The notes beneath the pieces were generated by a model, which did no database searches, had not been told where the DNA came from, and worked only from the letters and a program-made list of their open reading frames with translations. This document shows, one piece after another, positions 56,204-64,000 of a stretch of 64,000 bases of DNA; position 1 is the stretch's first letter, and each line of letters starts with the position of its first letter. The stretch is from NCBI RefSeq assembly GCF_900142785.1, contig NZ_FRCD01000020.1, positions 1-64,000 on the forward strand, written 5' to 3'. The translations under genes and the position numbers were made by a program. The DNA comes from Chryseobacterium carnipullorum (GTDB lineage Bacteria > Bacteroidota > Bacteroidia > Flavobacteriales > Weeksellaceae).

Positions 56204-58876
56204 TTATTTTGAAACAATAATTTTCTGGCTGTAATCAATGGCATTCCCCTTGATGGTCACCATATACACTCCGTTCAATAGCGTATTAACGTTTACAGTG
56301 GTCTGTTTGTTCAGATTGATTTTTTCCGAAGAAACCAATTTTCCTGTCAAGTCATACACTGAAACGGTAGTAATCCCTGAAAGATCCATTCCTGATGGCG
56401 TTTTTATCGTGAATTCAGTTTGCACCGGATTCGGATAGATGGATATTCCTTTTGAAGCAGCAGAAGCTTCGTTCACTGCCAGGGTATTACATTCAGCCGG
56501 AACGTCGAAATTTTCAACCTGGTCGCTTAAGTCCGGAGCAGGCTGATTATAATCCTGCCATATTCCAACCAAACCTCCCGGTGCTGCATTAACGCCTAAC
56601 CCTCTTTTCGCAAATACCTTCCAGATCATACATTTATCTGCTCCGTTGGTTTTTGCCATGTCAGCCGCTAAGATGGCATTCCTTCCCTGTATAAAGTTCG
56701 GGTTACACTGCTGCAGTTTAAGGGCATCAACTACCAACTGAAGTACTCTTGCACTTCCGCTATTCGGATCTGCCAATACATTGCTGTTATAGCCATATTT
56801 CTCTACGTATTTCCAGTTAAGATCCCAAAGCATCGTTGCCCATACAAATCCTATACTGTGAACATCTGCTCTGGTAACCGGAATTACGGTACCATTAGTT
56901 AATCTTACATTATCGTTAACTTTCATCCCATTAGTTCTGGCATAGGTGTAATTATTAACGGTAAAATCAGGTGAATATTTCGCGGGTCTTATCCCTGCTC
57001 CATTTGTAGTTTGACTGGCTGTAAAAGTAGCCATTCCTCTGGGAACAGAAGCGTTGTCTCCCGGCTTGTTGGTTAGCATCAAGGCAAAGAAATCAGACCA
57101 TCCTTCTCCCATCTGCTCATTGGAAGTTCCGTAATTTAAACAGTTGTTTCCGGTACCCGTCATACGGTTGGTGATTCCATGTCCGTATTCGTGTGCCATA
57201 ACCCCATTGTCTAAGCTTCCGTCTTTATAAACGTAATTTAATTTATCGTATTTTAATGTTGCACTAATCGTTGCTCCATTGGTAATTTCAGACTGTAAGA
57301 ATTGTCCTTCCGTCTTTCCAATCATTATGGTCGGAATAGTAATAGTAGCATCTGTACCACCTAAACCTACCGGAGTATCACTATTGGGGTGATATTGTAT
57401 CACGCCTATAGCACCAGCATTCTGCAGATTTTTGGTTTTAACTGCAAAACCGCAAGTCGCCGCAGTTACTACCGCTATTTTACCGGTTAAGCTTCCTGCT
57501 GCTACAGCCGTACATGCATCTGCAGGCACAGAAAGTGCTAAATTTCCAGTTACAGGAGCATTTCCTTCAAGCGCAGGGCCAAACTGTGCCGTTCTGTTTA
57601 TTGGAACTCTTGCCGTATAAATTGATGGCGAATTATAAAAGAGATTCTGCATCTGAGTAGGCTCAAATAAATACATCTGCATTCTGGGGGCAGATCCGTC
57701 TGCCGGTGACTGGAAGTTCGCATTATTATAAGCTCCTCCGTCTCTGGCTTCTGCCAAAACAGCATCATTGCCTGCACCGGAGCCACTGAAATTAGTGGTC
57801 TGAAAATTTCTGGCTGTTTCTGTAAATCCAAATTTATAAAATACATCATGCATTTTATTATTGACATAAAATAAATTGGTCACCGCCGCAGAAGTATAGT
57901 TCTGTGGAGGTAATGTTACATCCATAGGGAAATCAAAAGCTCTTGCCGCTCCCCCATCGGCAGAAAACTGAACCGTATTGGTATTGTTTTCATCCGTATA
58001 TGCGTACGCATTATTTCCTCTGGTGTTCGTATAATGATTGGTACCATCAGAATGCCATCCTTCCGGAGAAGCTGTTAAGTCCCACGGATTATTCAGCAAT
58101 GCTCTGCTTCCAAAAGAAGGAGCTTCCACAGGGAATGGCAGAACGTTATAAGAGGCATTATCAGGAGCCAAAACAAAATTTTTGTTAAGGTTGCTGTTTT
58201 CCTGCTTTACAGAAACAGGAAGTATAGAAGGTTGAATATTGAGTTCTGTTTTCGGTAATTCTGTTGGAAAGTGCTCGTGAGCGCCATCATGGAAATCACA
58301 TGAAATTGTAAGATTTTCGCGGTATAGTACAGAACCGTCATCTGTGCTGATGATTAAAGTCCACAGGTTGCCTGTCCCTTTCTCTTCCAAGTCGAACTGG
58401 TATCCAAGGATCAATTCTCCGCCTTTAGAGAAGTAAACAAGTTTAGTTTTTAAAGATTCTTCTTTTCCCTGACTGTTTTTAACGGTAGTCAAGCCGTTCA
58501 GTTTCCTGGCTGCTTCTGCTACCAGAGACTCCTTATGGGCACTCTCCTTTCCTTTTATCAGGGAAGGATACGTTTTCACAAAAGTATCAGCAAAGCTCAG
58601 CACTTTATCTTCTCTTACCAAAACATTGGCAGAACTTCCAAAAACCGGAACACCATTGATGGTTTGCTGTATTCCTACCACATCACCTTTCAGACTTTTT
58701 GAAGGGTCAACATTCACAATGGTAAATGCTTTCAGCTCAGGATTTATTCTTTGAAATGTCTTTTCAGCATTAACGTAATCTTTGATCACCTGCTCATGTT
58801 TCTGAGCAGATAAAGCGCTATAACCGAAAAAAGAACAAAGCAATAAAAACTTAACACTTAGTCGAATTCTTTTCAT
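56204..58876 (-). CDS. M36-family (fungalysin) metallopeptidase with PA and T9SS domains
   Basis: The 890-residue secreted peptidase has a signal peptide (1-24), an FTP propeptide region (about 30-190), a catalytic domain with HEYGH (562-566) and NEQMGEGWSDFFAL supplying the third ligand, a protease-associated insert (about 440-530, GKIAVVTAATCGFAVKTKN) and a C-terminal type A T9SS sorting domain (SIYPNPVQTEF to KIIVSK). It should be a cell-surface or released broad protease. It interrupts the flexirubin region and probably has no part in pigment synthesis. Confidence 0.93.
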   Translation of the reverse strand: MKRIRLSVKFLLLCSFFGYSALSAQKHEQVIKDYVNAEKTFQRINPELKAFTIVNVDPSKSLKGDVVGIQQTINGVPVFGSSANVLVREDKVLSFADTFVKTYPSLIKGKESAHKESLVAEAARKLNGLTTVKNSQGKEESLKTKLVYFSKGGELILGYQFDLEEKGTGNLWTLIISTDDGSVLYRENLTISCDFHDGAHEHFPTELPKTELNIQPSILPVSVKQENSNLNKNFVLAPDNASYNVLPFPVEAPSFGSRALLNNPWDLTASPEGWHSDGTNHYTNTRGNNAYAYTDENNTNTVQFSADGGAARAFDFPMDVTLPPQNYTSAAVTNLFYVNNKMHDVFYKFGFTETARNFQTTNFSGSGAGNDAVLAEARDGGAYNNANFQSPADGSAPRMQMYLFEPTQMQNLFYNSPSIYTARVPINRTAQFGPALEGNAPVTGNLALSVPADACTAVAAGSLTGKIAVVTAATCGFAVKTKNLQNAGAIGVIQYHPNSDTPVGLGGTDATITIPTIMIGKTEGQFLQSEITNGATISATLKYDKLNYVYKDGSLDNGVMAHEYGHGITNRMTGTGNNCLNYGTSNEQMGEGWSDFFALMLTNKPGDNASVPRGMATFTASQTTNGAGIRPAKYSPDFTVNNYTYARTNGMKVNDNVRLTNGTVIPVTRADVHSIGFVWATMLWDLNWKYVEKYGYNSNVLADPNSGSARVLQLVVDALKLQQCNPNFIQGRNAILAADMAKTNGADKCMIWKVFAKRGLGVNAAPGGLVGIWQDYNQPAPDLSDQVENFDVPAECNTLAVNEASAASKGISIYPNPVQTEFTIKTPSGMDLSGITTVSVYDLTGKLVSSEKINLNKQTTVNVNTLLNGVYMVTIKGNAIDYSQKIIVSK

Positions 58877-58983
58877 ATCTTTTACTTTGATTTAATTTAC
58901 TTCCCTAGTTAGTAGCAAAAACAACAAAATGTTACATTATCGATACCAATGGGTTAATAATAATTATTTTATACCACGAAAAA

Positions 58984-59008
58984 GAGCATTTTACAAAACA
59001 AAATGCTC
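58984..59008 (-). terminator. Terminator of the right-end minus-strand operon
   Basis: Perfect arms GAGCATTTT and AAAATGCTC around ACAAAAC, followed on the minus strand by TTT and more T. It lies 29 bp past the hydrolase stop. Confidence 0.8.
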
Positions 59009-59037
59009 AACTTATTTCATTATTTTAAAATTAAATT

Positions 59038-60291
59038 TTACTTCACAATAAACTGAACGAGGTCCTTTAAAAACTCCTCATCTACATTTCCTTTGACTTC
59101 ATAATCTCCCGGAGATGGAATCCCTGAACCCCTAATAAACAAATGATTCAGTGAAGGATACCATTTAAAAGTTGCCATTTTATTGGTTTTCAACTGATTT
59201 TTCCAAAGGGCAAAGTCTTTTTCTGTCACCTGATAATCTCTTCCACCCTGTGCAAAAAACAGAGGTGACTTGATGTTTTTAACTTCATCAAGCGGTTTAT
59301 AGTTTAAAAGATATTTCCAATAGGAAGCAGACTGTCCCAGGGGAAGTTCTGAGTCCGGACTATTCAGATCAAATTTATCTGATTGTAAAAAAGCCACTTG
59401 CTTTTTGATGGTATCTACCGTTTCGGTTGAAATTTTTGAAGGGTCAATTTTGTGAAGGTATTCAAGCTGATCCATTATGACTTCCTGAAGCGGTCTGGCA
59501 TTACCGGCCATAAAAACATATTTTGAAATCTGAGCTTTCTCTGCGATCTTCGGCATCAGATAAGCGCCCAGGCTATGTCCCAACATGATGATCTGATACC
59601 CTTTGAAATTCTCATTATTTTTAAAATATGCTGCTGCATTGACTGCATCATTGATTGTTTCCTGTTCTGCTGTTGACTTTTCAGTGAAAGTTTCCGGATT
59701 GGAATAGGTTCTTTTGTCATATCGATATGAAGCAATTCCATTTTTAAAAAGCTCATCTGCAATATCTTTGAAAGGCTTATTTTCACCTAAGGTCTCGTCT
59801 CTGTCGCTTGCTCCGGATCCATGAACAAAAATGACTAGCTTTTTCTTATTACCATTTGCCGGAACAAGCAAAGTTCCCTTCAGTTCAATATCATCACTGG
59901 TCATCTTTAATGTATTTTTATCATCCGGCTGATCAAACATTTTATGAGGAACCAGAAAGAAACCGATCATCTTATCACCGCTGGTAAAAGTAATCTGGAT
60001 ATCCAGTTTAGATTTTTCAAATTCAGAATAATAGTAATAGGAATCTTTTTCATTATTTACCTCCAGAATGTTTTTAAATGCACCCAACTGCCCCTGAAGC
60101 TGCTCAGTAACCATGGCAAGGTCTGTGGCTTTGATCTCTCCGGCTACGGAAGCATCAAAAAATGAATGGGCTTTTTCTGGATTTTTATCAACCAATAAAG
60201 TCCTGATAAATTGGGCTCCGATGTCTTTTCTGCTTTGAGAAAATGACAGGAATGACAATACAATTAGAAATAGGGTTAAAAGTTTTTTCAT
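59038..60291 (-). CDS. Alpha/beta hydrolase with N-terminal DUF3887-like domain, secreted
   Basis: The 417-residue protein has a signal peptide (1-18), a small NTF2-like domain (about 20-115) and an alpha/beta hydrolase with the oxyanion phrase FVHGSGASDRDE, nucleophile elbow MLGHSLGAYL and a C-terminal His (SLNHLFI). It belongs to the dienelactone-hydrolase-like group; the substrate is unknown. It is the last gene of an operon 6 bp after the DUF1648-like gene. Confidence 0.85.
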   Translation of the reverse strand: MKKLLTLFLIVLSFLSFSQSRKDIGAQFIRTLLVDKNPEKAHSFFDASVAGEIKATDLAMVTEQLQGQLGAFKNILEVNNEKDSYYYYSEFEKSKLDIQITFTSGDKMIGFFLVPHKMFDQPDDKNTLKMTSDDIELKGTLLVPANGNKKKLVIFVHGSGASDRDETLGENKPFKDIADELFKNGIASYRYDKRTYSNPETFTEKSTAEQETINDAVNAAAYFKNNENFKGYQIIMLGHSLGAYLMPKIAEKAQISKYVFMAGNARPLQEVIMDQLEYLHKIDPSKISTETVDTIKKQVAFLQSDKFDLNSPDSELPLGQSASYWKYLLNYKPLDEVKNIKSPLFFAQGGRDYQVTEKDFALWKNQLKTNKMATFKWYPSLNHLFIRGSGIPSPGDYEVKGNVDEEFLKDLVQFIVK

Positions 60292-60297
60292 AATTAA

Positions 60298-60663
60298 TTA
60301 TTTAAAGACTACATCCGAAAAAGATAACGGACTCATCATCAAGGTTACAAAAATTGCAAGGATGATCAAAACCAGTTGGTACTGATAATAGGTTTTTGCC
60401 TGATCTTCTTCCTTCACTTCAAAAGTAAATTTAATCTTGTCCGGTCTTTTGATTGTCATCCAGATAAAGGTCAAGATAGCAAGATTCAAGGCGATAGGTA
60501 CAAAAAGAAATGCCTTACTTCCATAGCCATCATTCTTTCCTCCATACCCATGAATAGGGATAATGTCAGGAATAGAACTATATTGAGTAAGCAAATAAGC
60601 GGTATAACCGATAATAATAATGAAAGGAATACAGAACAGTAATTTTATATGTTTAGGGATCAT
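60298..60663 (-). CDS. DUF1648-like small membrane protein
   Basis: The 121-residue protein has three hydrophobic helices (about 7-27, 50-68, 94-112). Between the first two lies YSSIPDIIPIHGYGGKNDGYGSK, close to the P-x-H-(F/Y)-x(2)-GxxD pattern of DUF1648/SdpI-like proteins. It overlaps the C45-type gene by 4 bp (ATGA). Its role is unknown. Confidence 0.75.
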   Translation of the reverse strand: MIPKHIKLLFCIPFIIIIGYTAYLLTQYSSIPDIIPIHGYGGKNDGYGSKAFLFVPIALNLAILTFIWMTIKRPDKIKFTFEVKEEDQAKTYYQYQLVLIILAIFVTLMMSPLSFSDVVFK

Positions 60664-62342
60664 TTTAGTTTCTTTAAAGTTTTCTTCAGATATTTTTCTA
60701 CATTTTGCCTGTCCGGAACTGTAGTAATTTCTTTGGTCAGTGCTTTTTCAAATTCATTTTTGGCCTTTGAAAACTCATTCCTGCTGAAATAATATTTGCC
60801 CGCCTGATAATAGACCAGCCAGTAATCAGGGTTCATGGATTGATAGTTGGGAATAAGGTCATTTGTCATTGCGATGTCTTTATCCTTTAGGGCCATACTT
60901 AAATCTTCACCCATTAATTTAGATACCTGATAGTTTTCAAATTCTTCAGAATCTGCAAAAGGATCTCTGGGAATATTCAGTGCTGTTTTTGCCTGAAAGC
61001 TTTCCACTGCCTTTTTACCGGAAAAGATTTCATTGAGATCATAGCATACAAATTCTCCCAGTTGATAAGGATTGGAAGAAACCCAGACGAGCCTTTTTTC
61101 AGGGGAAAATATAACGGCGTGGTGTGCCAGAAGCTGATTGATTGCTTTTTCATTTCCGTAGCCTATTTTCCGGTCTTTTAAACCGGATCTATCTCTTAAA
61201 ACAGCGGCCATTTTTTCAGGATTCAGTTTTTTCTTTTCCTCCAAAAGTTCCTGAAGCTTTTCGTACCGGTATTCGGAATGACTTTCTAAAATCTGTTTTT
61301 GGTTTCTTTTATCATCTTTATACGCTTCTGATTGAAAATGATTGGTACAGAACATCCTGCCTGTATTCTCAACCCTGTAAACTCCGAAATTTTTAGGTGA
61401 AACTTCAATGATCACCGCATTTTTATCATGAGCACTTCCTACCAGAATGGATTCGGAAATAAACACTTTTCTTTTTTTTGCGATGGCGATAGCTTCGTCA
61501 ATATTTTTCGCATACTGTAGAATTTCCCGGGTCACAAGAGAGATCGGAGTCTTGGCAGTCAGAGGAATTTTAGATTTCCCGGCATTGATGGTTACTGTAA
61601 TCCCTTCTTTATTCATTCCGGACACTACGCCTATCATTCCGGGCCAGCTTACAGACATATAAGGAATTCCGGTTTCCGGCTCTACAAATTCGATGAGCTT
61701 ATTTTTAGCAAAATCATCTCCTACATAAAAATCAAAATTTCTCCCGATCAGCAAGTCTCCATCTTCCGTATTTTCATCCCATACTGCCAGGGAAGTACAT
61801 CCTACCATGGCCAGATCCTGCATGGCATGGCCGATGTCGTGGGCTCCGTGAAGATACAGGCTCCTGAGATATTTGGGAGCAATAAAATTGTACTGATCTG
61901 AAGAATATCGGGACAAACCGTATAATTCTGTTTGATAATCTTCCCGGACATTCAGGTACATTTTCCTGTTGTACCATTTTAGAAATCCTCTGAGGACCTT
62001 CTGTTTAAACTTTGACGGAACAAAACCTTCGACTTTGGAAAAGAAGATCTCTTCCTGCTGCTGCATCAGGACTTGGGTTAGTGCTCCGTTGTTATATCCA
62101 AGTTGCAGCGGGTTTCCTTTGATATAGAGCTCCCAAAGCTGTTGCTTATTCTTTGTCAGATAATTCTGATTAAAGCTGAATGTAGAATCATTGATCTTGT
62201 TGACCTTTGGAGTTTCCACCGTATAAGCACTGATATCGGGAATATGTCTGACCGATTTTGAAACTCCGCATGAAATAAGGGAAAGAATCAGGAACAAATA
62301 AATTCCCCCAGGTACTGTAGCAAGCCGGTTATTTTTTTTCAT
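60660..62342 (-). CDS. C45-family autoproteolytic acyltransferase/hydrolase, lipoprotein
   Basis: The 560-residue protein has a lipobox (FLILSLISC, Cys about residue 25), an Ntn-hydrolase domain with the probable nucleophile C182 in MVGCTSLAVW, preceded by HDIGHAMQDLA, and TPR-like helices at the C-terminus. C45 proteins cleave themselves to expose the Cys and then transfer or hydrolyse acyl groups. It overlaps the oxidoreductase gene by 14 bp. This pair recurs in flexirubin loci as I remember them, so a part in tailoring the pigment ester is plausible. Confidence 0.8.
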   Translation of the reverse strand: MKKNNRLATVPGGIYLFLILSLISCGVSKSVRHIPDISAYTVETPKVNKINDSTFSFNQNYLTKNKQQLWELYIKGNPLQLGYNNGALTQVLMQQQEEIFFSKVEGFVPSKFKQKVLRGFLKWYNRKMYLNVREDYQTELYGLSRYSSDQYNFIAPKYLRSLYLHGAHDIGHAMQDLAMVGCTSLAVWDENTEDGDLLIGRNFDFYVGDDFAKNKLIEFVEPETGIPYMSVSWPGMIGVVSGMNKEGITVTINAGKSKIPLTAKTPISLVTREILQYAKNIDEAIAIAKKRKVFISESILVGSAHDKNAVIIEVSPKNFGVYRVENTGRMFCTNHFQSEAYKDDKRNQKQILESHSEYRYEKLQELLEEKKKLNPEKMAAVLRDRSGLKDRKIGYGNEKAINQLLAHHAVIFSPEKRLVWVSSNPYQLGEFVCYDLNEIFSGKKAVESFQAKTALNIPRDPFADSEEFENYQVSKLMGEDLSMALKDKDIAMTNDLIPNYQSMNPDYWLVYYQAGKYYFSRNEFSKAKNEFEKALTKEITTVPDRQNVEKYLKKTLKKLK

Positions 62343-63863
62343 TCATCTTGATCATTTGTTTCAGACGCTTATCTATAAGTTCCTTTCCGAGAATTTCTGC
62401 ACAGGTATTGAATGCACCTATGGTTACTCCAAGAATTCCGTGCATATTGACAGACTGTCCCGTAAGGAAGAAATTATCAATCTTTGTACGGGGCGAAACC
62501 ATTGTTTTAAGAGGATTGTCTGAGTTTTTCATGTAACCGTACATATTCCCTCAAAACTGCCGATATAGTCCCTGTAAGACAGCGGTGATGAAGTGTAGAT
62601 ATTTTGTATGGAATGTCTGAGATTAGGAATTTTCTTTTCCAGTGCTGAGATCATTTTTTCCGCCTTTCCCATTTTAAATTCTTCGTACTTCAATCCTCTC
62701 TCGTGCTCTTCGGCCACTGTATTGATGGTTTTCTCCCAAGATTTCACCTCATCAAAATCCATATAAGAGATCACTGTAAGACTTTCAGCATAGTCAGGAT
62801 GATGCTTTGAGGCTGTAGAAGAGAGCATATAGGTTTCAGGCCAGTTTTCTCTGCTGTAACGGAATGCATTCCAGACCATTTCTTCTGATGAATAGTGGTA
62901 GATATTATAATTGAAGTTAGGGAAAGTTTGAGGTTTTAAAACCAGATACACACTGAAACATGAGGAAACCGGTTCCCAGCTCATCACCCTGTTGGAAAAA
63001 GATTTTCTCAGTCTTTCTTCCCCGATCAGTTTCATGACGGAACGGATTTCTATGTTTGAAATAAACTTACCGGCAATATATTCTTTGCCTGACTTTATTT
63101 TTACAGAAGACAGAATATTGTTTTCATTAAAAATAAATTCGGAAACCTCAGAATGCTTGTGTACCTCTGCTCCATACTGGCGAAGCTTTTTGATCAGGAG
63201 TTTTGTAATCTGACTTCCGCCCTTTATACATTTGTAAGCACTCTGAATGTAAGAATTTACTGTAAGAGCATGTACGTAGAACGGTATATTTTCTGAATCT
63301 CCGCCATATAAAAAATTGGAACCAAGCAGTACTGCCTGTAATTTTTTGTCCTGAGTAACAGACTCGATGAATCTTTTGGTATTGAGGTGAAGAATTTCTT
63401 CATTATAAGTATCCTTCCCAACTACCTGATATCTTGGAAACTGCGCACAAACGTACTGGATTTCTTCACAATAGTTTTCTAAGTTCTCTTTTTCATCAGG
63501 AAAATGGGCAGTGAGCTGTTCGACAAAGTTTTCATACCCCTGCGCATGAGGATATTCTATTCTTTCATTTCCAAAAGAAATTCTGTCGTAGCCATCCTCA
63601 TCCATTTTGTGAAGTTCCAGCTCATCCATAATGTCAAGATAGGAAAAGAACTGGTGAAGATTTTGTCCTTCCGAAAGACCTCCCAGATAATGAACTCCGG
63701 TATCGAAAATCAGCTTGTCCCGTGAAAAGGTCTGCAGATTTCCTCCATACTGGTTATTTTTCTCCAGTACACAGACTTTCAGGCCTTCTTTCGCCAAAAT
63801 CAGAGCCGAAACAAGGCCTCCCAATCCACTACCGATCACCAGTATGTCGTATTCTTTTTTCAA
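62329..63863 (-). pseudogene. FAD-dependent oxidoreductase (CrtI/phytoene-desaturase-like), frameshifted
   Basis: The first 440 codons encode a FAD-dependent desaturase-like enzyme: dinucleotide-binding GSGLGGLVSALILAKEG (about 11-27), then VLEKNNQYGG and FDTGVHYLGGL. Just after DYIGSFEG the frame is lost and stops at 62529, while another frame continues at once with MYGYMKNSDNPLK, TKIDNFFLTGQSVNMHG and a normal C-terminal helix to 62329. One base added near 62544-62550 (coding GAGGGAATATG) gives about 511 residues, the expected length. It is either a recent mutation or a sequencing error. Confidence 0.88.
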
Positions 63864-64000
63864 TAGGAGAAAAATTGTGTGTTTTTTTGATTAAGCATTA
63901 TAGAAAGATTAAACACAAAGACGCAAATGGTTGTTATTGAGTAGCTGTTTTTTTAAAACATACGGGCGCAAAATCAACAAATACGGTTGGGTTTAAAACC
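63864..64000. other. Right-end intergenic stretch
   Basis: No gene is visible. It contains the phrase CACAAAGACGCAAA (63913-63926), a word seen in dispersed repeats of flavobacterial genomes as I recall, and an AT-rich run. The upstream promoter of the oxidoreductase operon may lie here, but I see no clear consensus. Confidence 0.4.

Noticed and set aside
1-64000. tRNA genes.
   Set aside because: I looked through the larger intergenic gaps for cloverleaf arms and the GGTTCGA-type T loop and saw none; a tRNA search program would settle it.

Overview
The window looks like a chromosomal segment of a flavobacterium, most probably Chryseobacterium or a close relative. The evidence is AT-rich sequence, Bacteroidetes-type promoters (TTG, 18-19 bp, TAnnTTTG), A-rich leaders instead of Shine-Dalgarno sites, type IX secretion (T9SS) sorting domains, the bamA-ompH-ompH-uppS block, and a flexirubin-type (aryl polyene/dialkylresorcinol) pigment cluster. 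Genus and functions are inferred from protein motifs only; no database search was run.

Left part (1-23.6 kb, mostly minus strand). Positions 1-420 look like the leader and three tandem promoters of an rRNA operon whose 16S gene lies just beyond the left edge. Next come a secreted hypothetical protein, rfbD, a thioesterase, the outer-membrane assembly block (two OmpH/Skp chaperones, BamA, UppS, a DUF6089-like protein), an exopolysaccharide block (Wzc-type tyrosine kinase, Wza-type export lipoprotein, WecA-type initiating transferase, GT2, SGNH hydrolase), an arginase-fold protein, topA, a large T9SS-secreted protein and an EpsG-like polymerase.

Flexirubin cluster, part 1 (23.9-30.5 kb, plus strand). 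A good promoter precedes an MMPL exporter/acyltransferase fusion, DarA, DarB and two hotdog dehydratase-like proteins. A perfect 208-bp tandem duplication carrying a terminator follows.

Intervening block (31.3-39.9 kb). About 8.5 kb lies between two identical 62-bp direct repeats, one of which is the 3' end and terminator of an M16 peptidase gene. The block holds small lipoproteins, a mosaic tandem array of seven near-identical secreted proteins (probable DUF6705 family) with one frameshifted member, an eighth decayed remnant, a lipoprotein with a JAMM-like metal motif, and an XRE regulator. It is the most unusual part of the window.

Flexirubin cluster, part 2 (43.0-56.0 kb, plus strand). 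A long operon encodes a BtrH-like acyltransferase, an ABC exporter, a thioesterase, ketosynthases (one intact alone, one KS/CLF pair, one short KS-like protein), an ACP, a polysaccharide deacetylase, LolA, a lipoprotein, a beta-barrel protein, a third hotdog protein and a GT2-DUF2062 protein. Together these would make the aryl polyene chain, make the dialkylresorcinol, join them and move the product to the outer membrane. No ketoreductase, aromatic ammonia lyase or aryl-CoA/ACP ligase is visible, so they must lie elsewhere.

Right end (56.2-64 kb, minus strand). An M36 metallopeptidase with a T9SS tail is followed by an operon of a frameshifted FAD-dependent oxidoreductase, a C45-type acyltransferase/hydrolase, a DUF1648-like membrane protein and an alpha/beta hydrolase.
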